From Candidatus Zhuqueibacterota bacterium (GTDB lineage Bacteria > Electryoneota > RPQS01), in assembly GCA_003818605.1 (NCBI GenBank), contig RPQS01000020.1, positions 1-64,000 on the forward strand: DNA of 64,000 nucleotides, given 5' to 3'. The position numbers were made by a program, and so were the translations under genes. Positions 16,872 through 27,433 of this stretch are shown here, in pieces (the first letter of the stretch is position 1; each line of letters starts with the position of its first letter). The notes under the pieces were generated by a model that made no database searches, was not told the origin of the DNA, and saw only the letters and a list, made by a program, of their open reading frames with translations.

Positions 16872-19800
16872 ATGAAAAGAATCATTGGATTTGCAGCGGT
16901 TTTATGGATCACGGCGGGTATTGCCTGCGCTCAGCACGTGAGTTGGCAGCCGACTTCGCCGCGAGTGGGCGATGCGGTGACCTACCGATATGATTCGCGA
17001 ATCGGGCCGCTTGGCCCCGCCACGACCACGATTTGGCTGCATTGGGGGGAACTCGATCCGTCCACGGGGAGTTGGTCTACTCCGCCGCAGAGCATTTGGC
17101 CGCAGGGATCGCGCCTTCACTCCGATAACGTGGCCGTGCAAAGCCCGATGACGCGCGGGCAAGACAGTGTATGGAGCGTCTCGATTGATTTTGATACAAG
17201 CCTACAGGATATGGCCTTTGTGTTTACCGATGGAGTCAGCCAGTGGGACAACAACAACGGCCATAACTGGATTCTAAACTTTGTTTTACCGGGCACGGTC
17301 TCGTGGTGGACTCCGGAGGACGCACAGCCGGGAGACACCATTACGATTTATTATGACGCGGTGCCGGGAACTCTTCCGAATGCCTCCCCGAATGCCACTC
17401 TCCATTGGGGCGTGAATGAATCCGGCCACGGCAACTGGCGGCTGCCGCCCCAAGCCATTTGGCCGGCGGGTACGGTTCCGGTCGGCTCCGCCGCGCAGAC
17501 CCCCATGATCGCGATGGGCGGCGGTCTCTTTCGCATTACGATTATCACTACCGATTCCGTTTATACATTGCACTACGTCGTTACCGACGGCACGAATTGG
17601 GACAACAACGGTAACTCCAACTGGGACATCGAACTCACAGAGCCGCCGCCGCTCACGTATACGTACCGAATATTCCGTTTCGATCCGCGTTCCGCTTTTG
17701 CCACGCAGTTTTCCGGATCGGTGAACTCGCTCAATCTGGCGGGGGCTTTCAACGGCTGGTCTACGTCGGCCAATCCGCTGCCGAACGTGGATATGTACGG
17801 CAATCGTTGGGGCGAAGTGCGAATGCCGGTGGGAACGAGCGAGTACAAGTTCGTTATCAACGGCAACAACTGGCAGACCGATCCGGACAATCCGCTCACG
17901 GCTCCGGGCGGCTACAACAATTCCGTGATTACGCTTACCGTGGATTCGTTGCCGCAATTCTACGACATTCAACCGGGTGAAAATTCGGTATTCAATACCA
18001 ATACCGCTTTGCATGTGGCGGTGAAGGTTCGTCCGGGGGATCTCGGCCCGGGAATTTCCGGATCGCCGTTCGCCGTCGTAAATGGAATGCTGTATCCGCA
18101 GATGACATGGAATGCCGCAACCGGAGATCTCTCTTTCGATTGGCCGGCCCAAGCAACGCCCGGCGGGATGGATGTCACGATCTATGCGGCGGATTCGGCG
18201 GGACGCAACGGCCGTCGCAACTTCCACTACGGTTTCCGCGATAACGGTTACATGGCTGTGGATCCCTACGAGGACTTGAACTACAATGCGGGTGAGTTGT
18301 CTGATGTTTACGACTTGTTCGGGATGACGATTAAGGAACGTGCCAACGGTGACTCTTTGGAAATGACCGTGATGCTCGCTGGCGTGACTCCGGCACTTTC
18401 GCCTTTGATTCTCGTAACGATTTCCTGTTCCGCCGATGCTTTTGCGGAAATTCCGGGTTTCAACGGTGATCTTGCCGTTCCCAATCAATCCGGCGGCGGC
18501 GTGTCCTTGCTCCTGCTCTATCCGCAATCACCGTTCTATAATCCCGCCGTGCACAATACCTTGCATCCTGGCGGCAATCTCGCCACTCCCGGTCCCTCGG
18601 TCGCCCTCGCGTCCGACGGTGCCAACGACGCCTTCACCGTGGTCATGGCCACTTCCGATCTCGAAGATGCTCTCGGTTCTTATCAAACGGCTTGGTATTA
18701 CACATGTTCCACCTTTATAGCCGCTGGTTCCGATCAAGGCTATTGTCAGGAAATCACCTCCGCTATGGGTGGAGTGGACGGAGAAGAGGAACCCGATTGC
18801 ATTGATGTCTTGTTTATAATGGCCGCCGACGTGCAAACCAAACTCATGCACAACTACGGCCTCACGCGCCGCGCCACGCTCGATGCTCCGGGCCGCGGTT
18901 TAGCGGCGGTCACCCCGCAGGGAATCGGCCCGAATATTTTATCACCGGGGCCGGTATGCCGGGTGCTTACGCGCGGCGCACCGACCTATGACACGACGCA
19001 AACCATTACCGGGCGCGTGACGTCTTCCGTCGCGCTCGGGCAAGTATGGCTTGTGCGGAATGACGTACTTGCTCCGGTTACATTAACGGGAGATTCGTTC
19101 GTTGTCCCGGTGATTCTGACGGAAGGCGAAAACCGGTTCAATGTCTGGGCGGTGGATGTAAACAGTGATACCGGACGCTCACCGGCGTGTGTCTTCACCT
19201 TGGTCATTGATCACGCTCCGAATATTACACTTGCCACTCGGGTCGAGGCGGGACAGTGCGTACTGGATGCATCGGCAACTACCGATCCCGAACAGCAGGC
19301 CGTTACGTTTTTATGGGAAGCCGACGCGGACAATCCGGCGCCGGTCACGTTGCTGAACGCCAATGCGGCTGTCGCCAGTTTTACGCGGCCTGCGGTTTTG
19401 GGAGAGTATTATTTCAACGTGACGGCGACCGATCCCGATCAGCATATTTCCCGCGCGCGAACGCTCTTTACGGTTTACGCCGATTCCGCACACGGATTTG
19501 CGAATAACGAGTGTACCGATTGGGTGAAGAACGCAATGATTTACGAAATCTTTCCGCGATCCTACTCAGCACAAGGAAATCTCGACGGGATCACGGCGGA
19601 TTTGCCAAGACTGGCCGATCTGGGAATCAACTGCATTTGGATGATGCCGATTTTCGAAGGGCCGTCCGATCATGGATATGAAATCACGGACTATTACGCG
19701 ATTGAGCAGGATTACGGCGCGGCAGCAGATTTGCATGAACTTGTACAAGCCGCGCATGCCTTGGGTATCCGAATCGTATTGGACATGGTGCTCAATCATA

Positions 19801-21137
19801 CGGGAATCGGCCATCCGTTCATGCAGGATGCGCTGCGATACGGACGATATTCGCATTACTGGGATTGGTACGACCGCGACGCCAACGGCAATTATACGTA
19901 CTATTTCGACTGGACGTCGCTGCCGAATATCAATTTGAACAATCCCGAGACGGTCAAGTACTACATTGACATGTGCAAGTACTGGATTACGGAATTCGAC
20001 ATTGACGGCTACCGCTGCGACGTGGCTTGGGGTCCGCAGCAGCGTTCGCCGCAGTTCTGGGTGCAGTGGCGGCAGGCGCTGAAAGAGATCAAGCCGGAAT
20101 GTCTGCTGCTGGCCGAGAACGGGGCGAACGATTTCACGATTTTTACCAATCGCTTCGATCTGGCTTTCGACTGGAATCTGCATCACGAGGGAGCGGCGAG
20201 CTTTGCCAACATGTTCCCGCAGATTCCCAATTTCAATCAGCTGAATCAACTGGTGACGAATTACAATGTCTGGTGGCCGGCCTATAAGAATCCGCTGCGC
20301 TTTATGGAAAATCACGACGAAGCGCGCTTCATTTCGTTAAACACGGCGGTGCAGACCAAGCTGGTCTCTTCTTTTATGATGTGTCTGCCGGGAGCGGTGA
20401 TGCTCTATGCCGGACAAGAAATCGGCACGACGTCCCAGCGCGGGACGATCACCTGGAGTGTAGATCCCAACGGCATGTACCCGCATTATTACCGCCTCAC
20501 AAATGCCAGAAAGCTGCTGCCCGCAATGCGGACGGGTTCGTTTACTCTGCTGGACAACAATCAGAATACATCGTGCTACAGCTTTGCCCGATATGGGGCC
20601 AACATGGATCCGGTGATTTTCGTGGGTGATTTCTCGCCGTCTTCATCGGTTGTAACCTTGACGATCAATCTGCCGCAGCTCGGACTTCATGCCGATTCGA
20701 CGTATGTGGTGACCGAACTGCTCAGCGGCACCTATTATTCCACGCAAGGTTCGCAGCTTGCGTCCTTATTGACCAGTCTTTCCGGTTATCAGTCGCGGGT
20801 GTGGGTGGTTTCGGATTCGGTCATTTCGGTGGATGTTCCGCCCGCGCAGCAGCCGTTGCCGCAAAAAACGGAACTGGGTGCGGCGTACCCGAATCCGTTC
20901 AATCCGGTCACGACTCTACCATTGGAACTGTCGTCGCCCGTGCACGTCACGCTGAAAATTTTCGACGTACTGGGACGCGAAGTTGCGATGGTGATGGACG
21001 CTCCACTGCAGGCGGGAGTTCACCAGATTGTCTGGGACAGCCGCGCTGCCGGTCGTGAAGTGGGCAGCGGAATTTATTTCGCTGTGATGCAGGCCGGCAA
21101 GACGACGCAAATTCGCAAGCTTGTGCTTCTGAAATGA
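16872..21137 (+). CDS. Secreted multidomain GH13 alpha-amylase with starch-binding modules and type IX sorting domain
   Basis: A 1421-residue protein; the start at ATG 16872 is chosen for its AAGGAG site and the signal peptide it opens (MKRIIGFAAVLWITAGIACA). Order: two CBM25-like modules (about 21-135 and 140-255), a CBM48/CBM20-like module (285-375, AGAFNGWS), a domain possibly of glucodextranase or DOMON type (450-660), Ig- or PKD-like linkers (680-850), the GH13 barrel (about 882-1260) and a T9SS type-A sorting domain (last 80 residues, YPNPFNPVTT). Catalytic residues are visible: nucleophile Asp1050 (GYRCDVAW), acid/base Glu1082 (LLAENG) and Asp1149 (MENHDE). The barrel shape (DHGYEITDYYAIEQDYG) fits alpha-amylase or neopullulanase-like hydrolases. 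It would depolymerise starch at the surface. First gene of an operon running to 30373. Confidence 0.9.
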   Translation: MKRIIGFAAVLWITAGIACAQHVSWQPTSPRVGDAVTYRYDSRIGPLGPATTTIWLHWGELDPSTGSWSTPPQSIWPQGSRLHSDNVAVQSPMTRGQDSVWSVSIDFDTSLQDMAFVFTDGVSQWDNNNGHNWILNFVLPGTVSWWTPEDAQPGDTITIYYDAVPGTLPNASPNATLHWGVNESGHGNWRLPPQAIWPAGTVPVGSAAQTPMIAMGGGLFRITIITTDSVYTLHYVVTDGTNWDNNGNSNWDIELTEPPPLTYTYRIFRFDPRSAFATQFSGSVNSLNLAGAFNGWSTSANPLPNVDMYGNRWGEVRMPVGTSEYKFVINGNNWQTDPDNPLTAPGGYNNSVITLTVDSLPQFYDIQPGENSVFNTNTALHVAVKVRPGDLGPGISGSPFAVVNGMLYPQMTWNAATGDLSFDWPAQATPGGMDVTIYAADSAGRNGRRNFHYGFRDNGYMAVDPYEDLNYNAGELSDVYDLFGMTIKERANGDSLEMTVMLAGVTPALSPLILVTISCSADAFAEIPGFNGDLAVPNQSGGGVSLLLLYPQSPFYNPAVHNTLHPGGNLATPGPSVALASDGANDAFTVVMATSDLEDALGSYQTAWYYTCSTFIAAGSDQGYCQEITSAMGGVDGEEEPDCIDVLFIMAADVQTKLMHNYGLTRRATLDAPGRGLAAVTPQGIGPNILSPGPVCRVLTRGAPTYDTTQTITGRVTSSVALGQVWLVRNDVLAPVTLTGDSFVVPVILTEGENRFNVWAVDVNSDTGRSPACVFTLVIDHAPNITLATRVEAGQCVLDASATTDPEQQAVTFLWEADADNPAPVTLLNANAAVASFTRPAVLGEYYFNVTATDPDQHISRARTLFTVYADSAHGFANNECTDWVKNAMIYEIFPRSYSAQGNLDGITADLPRLADLGINCIWMMPIFEGPSDHGYEITDYYAIEQDYGAAADLHELVQAAHALGIRIVLDMVLNHTGIGHPFMQDALRYGRYSHYWDWYDRDANGNYTYYFDWTSLPNINLNNPETVKYYIDMCKYWITEFDIDGYRCDVAWGPQQRSPQFWVQWRQALKEIKPECLLLAENGANDFTIFTNRFDLAFDWNLHHEGAASFANMFPQIPNFNQLNQLVTNYNVWWPAYKNPLRFMENHDEARFISLNTAVQTKLVSSFMMCLPGAVMLYAGQEIGTTSQRGTITWSVDPNGMYPHYYRLTNARKLLPAMRTGSFTLLDNNQNTSCYSFARYGANMDPVIFVGDFSPSSSVVTLTINLPQLGLHADSTYVVTELLSGTYYSTQGSQLASLLTSLSGYQSRVWVVSDSVISVDVPPAQQPLPQKTELGAAYPNPFNPVTTLPLELSSPVHVTLKIFDVLGREVAMVMDAPLQAGVHQIVWDSRAAGREVGSGIYFAVMQAGKTTQIRKLVLLK

Positions 21138-24022
21138 ACCAACGATTGTTGAACTTTGTGTGCATTACGCTGCTTGTTTTTACAGGCGGCGTTTTTGCCG
21201 TTCCTCCGATAGCGTCTCTCCAGCAAGCATCGGACGAACTGATTATTCGCGTGAATCCGGGCGAATTCCGATCCTTCATATTGGCGAACCGTTCCGGCAC
21301 TTACTTTTACGGCGCAACGGGCGGCGGATGGGATAGCGGCTGGATGGGATTGTGGGTTGATCGGAAACGAGTGCTGACGGATTTCCGCGTGATGGATTCG
21401 CTCGGAAAACGGATGGATTTGGCGAAAGCCCGCTGCGAAATCACACCTTTTGATGTGACATGGCATTGGGACAAACCGCGCGCCGATATCTCGGTTTTCT
21501 TCCGTTCGACCGATTGCGATAGTCTGTATTACACGAGCCTATCCGGCTTGTGCGTGGAAGGACAGCCGTGGATACAACCGGCAGCATTCGACGACGAATT
21601 CGGACGGCGGGTTACCGAATGGCTCATCAGTTCGGACTCCCGCAGGCGGCCGCCGGCTGAATACCTGCCGGAGTTCATCCGCAGCGAACTCACGTCCACG
21701 TCTTTCCGCTGTGACGATGCGGATTTTACAAAAGCGATCGCTTGGGCGCATATCCAACTGCTCTTTTTACTTGCCGAAGACGATTCTCTTTTGTATGCCG
21801 GAATTCCGTGGTTCAATGAAGGTTGGGGGCGCGATACGTTTATTTCGCTGCCGGGTTTGCTGGTTACAGGACATATGGACGCCGCGCGAAAACTCTTAAT
21901 GCGCTATGCGGCATGGGTGGATAGGAATCCGAAGAGTCCGACCTATGGCCGTATTCCCAATCGGGTGCGACCCGGCGAAGAGATCGCATTCAACACGGCG
22001 GACGGTACTCCATGGTGGATTCTTGGAGTATACGCTTACGGCATCTCTTCCGGCGATTATACTTTGTGGTCGCATTTGGTATCCGCGCCGAACGACAGCG
22101 ATCTCACGAAAGGCGCGGTAACCATAGCGCTGGAAGGCGCGTTATCCCGCACGGACAGCCTCGGTTTTTTAAAGCACGGCGATGCGGATACGTGGATGGA
22201 CGCGGTCGGCCCCGCCGGGCCAGTCACGCCGCGCGGAGACCGGGCGGTGGAAATCGCGGCGCTGCACCACGCATCACTCGACGCCGCCATACGCATGGCC
22301 AGCATTCAGAAGAAAAAGTTTCCCGTTGATGTGATGAAAAAATGGCAGGAAGCGCGGGAACGCCTCGAGCGGAATTTTCTCGCATATTATTTCGATCCTT
22401 CCGAAAACCGGTTGTGGGATCATATAAACTCGAACGGAATTCCCGATTCGCAGGCGCGCTCCAATCAACTCTTTGCCTTAACGGTTCCGCTTTCGCCGCT
22501 GGTTCCGCCGCAAGTGCAGGACGAAATCGCGCGCAGGGTGTGCGGAGACCTCGTTCATTCCTACGGCGTGCTTTCGCTGAGTCCGAACGAGGATAAGTTT
22601 CATCCTTTTCATCAGGATGAGCATTATCCGAAAGACGATGCGTATCATACAGGAATCGTGTGGACGTGGCTGTCGGGTCCTGCCAAAGATGTATTGACGC
22701 GGCAGGGCAGAGCGGATTTGGCTTTGGAAATGGCGGAGTACGAAGCGCAGTTGATTTTAAAGCGTGGGTGCGCAGGCTCCTTGCCGGAGGTCACTGATGC
22801 CATGCCGCGCAAAGGAGTAAAAGAAGTTGCCCTGTCGGGAACCGTAACACAAGCGTGGAGTCTGGCCGAATTTCTGCGGACAACTTATCAGGATATATTA
22901 GGCATTCGTCCGGTATTTGTGGCCAATCGCATTGAACCGTTCTGGCTGTTGGATCCGCGTATTCCGGAAAATTGGGGGAAGGTGGAAGCGCGGATCACGC
23001 TGGAAAGCACGCCGCTGCAGATTGCTATGCAGAATTTCGGAGATTCCACGGTGGTAGTGATTCAGGCCGATACGATACCGCGTACCCCGCTCGGAATAAA
23101 AGTATTTAATGCGGATAACGGGATCACGGGTTTTATTCACGGTACGGAACCGGTTCGGCTCACTTATCGCAAGAGCGACAGTACGGCTTTGGCCGACGGC
23201 ACACCGACGGCAAAAGTTACGATGCGCGGCTGGCCGTATGATGAAGGCCCGCGCGGTCTCACTCTCGCCCCGCCGATAAAAAGGCGTGACTTCGCATGTC
23301 TGCGTCCGCCGTCCTGGGATGTATTAAAGGCAAAAGACGTCGCATATCTGAATAAATGGGATGATGTGCTTTTCGTTGTGGCCGACTCAACGCAGAACGA
23401 TAGAGGTGATGGGAATTACGTCTATCCGCTGAATGAACACTTCGAACCCGGCATTCTGGATATTCGGCGTTTTGATGTAACGGAGAGTAAAAATTCCTAT
23501 AACTTTCGACTGTGGTTCAGGAATCTGGTGCAGCCGGGCTGGCATCCGGAATACGGATTTCAATTGACGTTTGCGGCGATTTGTCTGCACACACCGGGCG
23601 GCAAACGCACAGATGTTGGATCCAATTCCAACTACGTATTTCCCGACTCCGGCAAATTCTCACGGATTATCTATGTCGGCGGCGGTTTGCGGATCGAAGA
23701 CGATCAGGGCAGAGTATTGGCGACATTCACTCCACGCGCTTCGGCTGAAGCCATCGGCGACACACACGTTTATATGGTTCGTTTTGAACTTCCGAAAAAG
23801 TATTTTCCCAAAGGAACAAGAGACGGCGGTTGGACGGTGCTCGTCGGAGCGCAGGACGATCACGGCGGGGCGGGAATCGGCGAATTTCGCACCGTGAAGC
23901 CAGTTGCCGAACAATGGGCGGGAGGCGGCAATCTGAACAATGGGCCAAACGTTTACGATATACTGCGTATTCCGGAGCGAGCCAAGCGGCCCCAAATCTA
24001 TGGGAAAGTCATAGATTTCTGA
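21134..24022 (+). CDS. Exported amylo-alpha-1,6-glucosidase-like enzyme with glucodextranase-type C-terminal module
   Basis: A 962-residue protein with a signal peptide (1-22). The central (alpha/alpha)6-type region (about 200-600) carries the debranching-enzyme signature PWFNEGWGRDTFISLPG near residue 225 and KHGDADTWMDA near 348, the latter including likely catalytic acids. This is the GDE_C/GH133 type, which hydrolyses alpha-1,6 branch points. The last 190 residues (NKWDDVLFVVADSTQNDRG...) match the surface-anchoring or sugar-binding C-terminal domain of glucodextranases. Most GH133 enzymes act inside the cell; this one is exported, consistent with extracytoplasmic debranching beside the amylase. 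The start overlaps the amylase stop by 4 bases. No sorting domain, so periplasm or outer-membrane periplasmic face is likely. Confidence 0.85.
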   Translation: MNQRLLNFVCITLLVFTGGVFAVPPIASLQQASDELIIRVNPGEFRSFILANRSGTYFYGATGGGWDSGWMGLWVDRKRVLTDFRVMDSLGKRMDLAKARCEITPFDVTWHWDKPRADISVFFRSTDCDSLYYTSLSGLCVEGQPWIQPAAFDDEFGRRVTEWLISSDSRRRPPAEYLPEFIRSELTSTSFRCDDADFTKAIAWAHIQLLFLLAEDDSLLYAGIPWFNEGWGRDTFISLPGLLVTGHMDAARKLLMRYAAWVDRNPKSPTYGRIPNRVRPGEEIAFNTADGTPWWILGVYAYGISSGDYTLWSHLVSAPNDSDLTKGAVTIALEGALSRTDSLGFLKHGDADTWMDAVGPAGPVTPRGDRAVEIAALHHASLDAAIRMASIQKKKFPVDVMKKWQEARERLERNFLAYYFDPSENRLWDHINSNGIPDSQARSNQLFALTVPLSPLVPPQVQDEIARRVCGDLVHSYGVLSLSPNEDKFHPFHQDEHYPKDDAYHTGIVWTWLSGPAKDVLTRQGRADLALEMAEYEAQLILKRGCAGSLPEVTDAMPRKGVKEVALSGTVTQAWSLAEFLRTTYQDILGIRPVFVANRIEPFWLLDPRIPENWGKVEARITLESTPLQIAMQNFGDSTVVVIQADTIPRTPLGIKVFNADNGITGFIHGTEPVRLTYRKSDSTALADGTPTAKVTMRGWPYDEGPRGLTLAPPIKRRDFACLRPPSWDVLKAKDVAYLNKWDDVLFVVADSTQNDRGDGNYVYPLNEHFEPGILDIRRFDVTESKNSYNFRLWFRNLVQPGWHPEYGFQLTFAAICLHTPGGKRTDVGSNSNYVFPDSGKFSRIIYVGGGLRIEDDQGRVLATFTPRASAEAIGDTHVYMVRFELPKKYFPKGTRDGGWTVLVGAQDDHGGAGIGEFRTVKPVAEQWAGGGNLNNGPNVYDILRIPERAKRPQIYGKVIDF

Positions 24023-24043
24023 ACTCCTTAACACGGAAATGCG

Positions 24044-25111
24044 ATGGCACAAATCGAACTTCATAACGTTCAGAAGAACTTCGGTACGAACGCCGTTATT
24101 CACGACATCACCTTCGCGGTGAAAAACGGTGAATTCGTGGTGCTGGTCGGACCTTCCGGCTGCGGGAAGTCCACGATTCTGCGTTTGATTGCCGGTCTGG
24201 AAACTCCCACGGCCGGCGAGATCAGCATTGGCGGCCGCGTCATGAACGATGTGCCGGCCCGCGACCGCGATATCGCAATGGTGTTCCAGAGCTATGCCCT
24301 TTATCCGCATATGACCGTGTTCGAGAATATGGCTTTTGCGCTGAAGATGCGAAAACTTTCAAAGCCGGAGATCGAACAGCGGGTTCGCGAAGCGGCGGAT
24401 TTCCTGGGATTGGCTGATCTTCTTCAGCGCAAGCCGAAGCAGCTTTCGGGCGGTCAGCGGCAGCGCGTGGCTTTGGGCCGGGCGCTGGTTCGCAAACCAC
24501 AGGTCTTCTTGTTTGATGAGCCGCTCTCGAATTTGGACGCGAAACTGCGGACGCATACGCGTACGGAGTTAGCCCGTTTGCACAAGCAGCTTGCGGCCAC
24601 GATGGTGTATGTGACGCACGATCAGGTGGAAGCGATGACACTGGGACAGCGCATCGTCGTTTTGAAGGACGGAGCCATTCAACAGGTGGACACGCCGCTG
24701 AATGTCTACCGCCGTCCCGCCAACCGGTTTGTCGCGGGATTCATCGGATCTCCCGCCATGAATTTTGTGCGCGGGGAGAAGCGCGACCGCGAATACGTTT
24801 CAGCAGGAATTCGTTTTCCGCTTCCCGACTCCGTGCGAAACGTTTCGGGAAAAGAGATCGTATTGGGATTGCGACCCGAGCAGCTTCGCATCGGAAAAGC
24901 GGGCGACGGCTGCGTGAATTTCAACGTGTTCGTGGAAGTGGTCGAGCCGCTGGGAAACGAGCTTTTAATCTATGGCCGCGTGAACGACGAGCGGCTGGTA
25001 ATTCGGGCCGAAGCCGGAGCTGAAATCGTTCCGGACGACCGGCCGTCCATTTGGTTTGATCCACAGCAGGTTCATTATTTCGATGGAGCGACCGATGTGT
25101 CTCTTCGCTAA
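24044..25111 (+). CDS. ABC transporter ATP-binding protein, MalK/MsmK/UgpC type
   Basis: A 355-residue cytoplasmic ATPase with Walker A GPSGCGKST (36-44), signature LSGGQRQR, Walker B VFLFDEP, a switch His in VTHD and a C-terminal TOBE-like regulatory domain (LGLRPEQLRIG). The length and the C-terminal domain are those of the CUT1 carbohydrate ATPases. With the binding lipoprotein and two permeases encoded at 27434-30373 it makes a complete importer, presumably for malto-oligosaccharides. The gene is unusual in being separated from its permease genes by a hydrolase whose start overlaps its stop by 17 bases. Such ATPases can serve several importers in one cell. Confidence 0.94.
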   Translation: MAQIELHNVQKNFGTNAVIHDITFAVKNGEFVVLVGPSGCGKSTILRLIAGLETPTAGEISIGGRVMNDVPARDRDIAMVFQSYALYPHMTVFENMAFALKMRKLSKPEIEQRVREAADFLGLADLLQRKPKQLSGGQRQRVALGRALVRKPQVFLFDEPLSNLDAKLRTHTRTELARLHKQLAATMVYVTHDQVEAMTLGQRIVVLKDGAIQQVDTPLNVYRRPANRFVAGFIGSPAMNFVRGEKRDREYVSAGIRFPLPDSVRNVSGKEIVLGLRPEQLRIGKAGDGCVNFNVFVEVVEPLGNELLIYGRVNDERLVIRAEAGAEIVPDDRPSIWFDPQQVHYFDGATDVSLR

Positions 25112-27431
25112 AAGATTCATACTTTCCGCCATTGCGCTGCTCGCGTGTGTTTTTTACTTGCCGAATGCGCGTGCCGGGGATTTGTATTTAAATCTGATCT
25201 GGCATCAGCATCAACCGCTTTATCTCGATCCGCAGTCGGATCAGCTTCGCGGCCCGTGGGTGCGCACCCACGGCACGAAAGACTATTTCGATATGGCGGC
25301 GCTGCACCGCAATTTTCCCGAAATCCACGCGACGATTAATTTGACATCTTCTCTACTCATGCAACTGCAGACATACTATGTGGATCGCATCGGGCCGTAT
25401 TTGTATTACAACACGGACGGCTATTGGGCGGTTCACGCGGATAGTTTTCTGGTCCGGTGGGCCGGAAAAACCGATCCGTGGATTGATTTGGCTTTGCGTC
25501 CGTCGGCTTCGTTCGATTCGGCGGATCGGGCTAAGCTCCTGACCGATCCGTGGAATGCCTTCGGAATTTCATCTGTGCAAATGGCTCGCTTCCCCGAATA
25601 CGAAGCGCTGCGCGACAAAGCCCGGTCAGGGACGTTGAGCACGGATGAATTGACCGCCGTGAAAGCGTGGTTTTTCCTCGCGCATTTCGATCCGGACTTT
25701 TTACGGGGCACGGCTCAGCTTGACCCGAATTTAACCAAGCTAATCAAAAGGCAGCACTCTCAAAGCGGCACAACCGATCCGAATTTCCGACCTGATACCA
25801 TGCGGATTGAAGTGAATCTTACGGATCTACTTGCGGAGCGCGACGGAAAGTTCTACCTTAGGCATTCACTGACGGAAAAGGACGCGAACCGTCTGGTCGC
25901 TGATGCGGTGCGCGTTATACGGCGGGTGATTCCCGAGCACCGCGCGCTAATGTACGATCCCGCCACGGGCAAAGGGCAGTTGGAAATCATTACGACGCCG
26001 TTTTACCATCCTATTCTGCCGCTGCTTATTGACAGCGACGCGGCGCGGACGTGCCAGCCGAAAGATTCTCTGCCGACGCGCTTCGCCTTTCCGCAGGACG
26101 CGCACGCGCAGGTCGTCAAGAGTGTACAGTACTATACAAAGACTTTCAGCCGCGCGCCGAACGGGATGTGGCCCGCGGAGGGTTCCATATCCGAAGCGGC
26201 GGCGGATGTTTTTTCCGGCGCAGGCATTAACTGGATCTGCGGCGACATGCAGGTGCTGCAGCGTTCGCTGCCGTCCGGTTTGCCGTTAGCCGCTTCGTAT
26301 CGCGTGCGAACGGCGGCGGACAAGGATATTGCCGTTGTCTTTCGCGAGACACACCTTTCGGATCACATCGGATTTACCTATCAAAACATGAATCCCGATT
26401 CTGCGGCAGAGCATTTTCTGGCCGGAGTGCTGGCTTATCGCCCGGGTAAAGACGAGCCGGATCGTTTGCTGACCGTGATTCTGGACGGAGAAAATGCGTG
26501 GGAATGGTACACGCAGGATATGGACGGCAAGCGATTTCTGCGGAATCTGTATACGGAATTAGCGAAAGCGCGCGAACAAAAATTAGCGACATGTGTAACT
26601 CCTACGGAATATTTCAAGGGAAATTCTGCGCGCGGAGTGGCCGCTCATCCAATTGAGTCGCTCGCGGCGATTACAAAGCTCTGGCCCGGTTCGTGGATCA
26701 ACGCGAATTATGATACGTGGATCGGCGAAAAGGAAGAAAATCGCGGCTGGGAATACTTGCTGAGAACACGGCAGGATTTGGAGAAGAGTGGACTGCCTGA
26801 GCCGGATCCGGCGGCGGATGCGCCGAAGAGCGGGAAGGACTTGGCGATTTGGCAAGCCTACGAATCCATGTATGCGGCGGAAGGTTCCGACTGGTTCTGG
26901 TGGTATGGTGCGGATCAAACGGCTCCGGGCGGGGATTTGCCGTTTGAAGACGCATTCTTCAGCCACATGCGCGCGGTTTATCAACGCATGGCGGAAGCCG
27001 GAGTGAACATTGCACCACCGCCATTCGAACCGATTCTGAGTGCGGCGAAAAAACAGCAGCAGGGCGGAGGTGTGATGGCGAAAGGAACCGGACTTGCCGC
27101 TAAGGTAAAATTCGTCTGCGACGCTTCCGCGCAAAACGTGACACGTGCCATATATATTGCCGGGAATCTGCCCGAACTTGGAGCGTGGCGGCCTAATACG
27201 ATTCTCATGTACGATGACGGGACGCACGGAGACGAGACCGCGCGCGACGGACGCTGGACACTCGAAATCGAAATTCCCTTGGGCAGCGAGGTGCAATACA
27301 AGTATACGAATTCGGGCGAGCCCGGTGTGTGGGTGCCCTCCGAGGAGTTCGCTTTTAAAAACAGGTCTTTTTCGGTTGATTCTCCGAGTGATGAAGTGAT
27401 CTTACGCAAAGACGTATTCGGTCAGGAGTGA
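25095..27431 (+). CDS. Exported GH57 glycoside hydrolase with C-terminal CBM20
   Basis: A 778-residue protein from ATG 25095, which has GGAG six bases upstream and opens a signal peptide (1-27, NARA); ATG 25083 is an alternative. GH57 motifs: WHQHQP (36-41), GMWPAEGSISE with nucleophile Glu362, and VILDGENAWEWY with acid/base Asp464. GH57 covers alpha-amylases, amylopullulanases and 4-alpha-glucanotransferases; the length and the D-G-E-N-A-W motif fit an amylopullulanase-like hydrolase, but the exact activity cannot be told. Residues about 670-765 form a CBM20 starch-binding domain (AGNLPELGAW, DGRWTLEIEIPLG). It is nested in the ABC-importer operon, overlapping the ATPase gene by 17 bases and followed directly by the binding-protein gene, suggesting a periplasmic enzyme feeding the importer. 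Confidence 0.9.
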   Translation: MCLFAKRFILSAIALLACVFYLPNARAGDLYLNLIWHQHQPLYLDPQSDQLRGPWVRTHGTKDYFDMAALHRNFPEIHATINLTSSLLMQLQTYYVDRIGPYLYYNTDGYWAVHADSFLVRWAGKTDPWIDLALRPSASFDSADRAKLLTDPWNAFGISSVQMARFPEYEALRDKARSGTLSTDELTAVKAWFFLAHFDPDFLRGTAQLDPNLTKLIKRQHSQSGTTDPNFRPDTMRIEVNLTDLLAERDGKFYLRHSLTEKDANRLVADAVRVIRRVIPEHRALMYDPATGKGQLEIITTPFYHPILPLLIDSDAARTCQPKDSLPTRFAFPQDAHAQVVKSVQYYTKTFSRAPNGMWPAEGSISEAAADVFSGAGINWICGDMQVLQRSLPSGLPLAASYRVRTAADKDIAVVFRETHLSDHIGFTYQNMNPDSAAEHFLAGVLAYRPGKDEPDRLLTVILDGENAWEWYTQDMDGKRFLRNLYTELAKAREQKLATCVTPTEYFKGNSARGVAAHPIESLAAITKLWPGSWINANYDTWIGEKEENRGWEYLLRTRQDLEKSGLPEPDPAADAPKSGKDLAIWQAYESMYAAEGSDWFWWYGADQTAPGGDLPFEDAFFSHMRAVYQRMAEAGVNIAPPPFEPILSAAKKQQQGGGVMAKGTGLAAKVKFVCDASAQNVTRAIYIAGNLPELGAWRPNTILMYDDGTHGDETARDGRWTLEIEIPLGSEVQYKYTNSGEPGVWVPSEEFAFKNRSFSVDSPSDEVILRKDVFGQE

Positions 27432-27433
27432 GT

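Noticed and set aside
17286-18527. 413-codon open frame on the minus strand
   Set aside because: Antisense to the GH13 amylase starch-binding modules, Arg/His-rich, no motifs; shadow frame.
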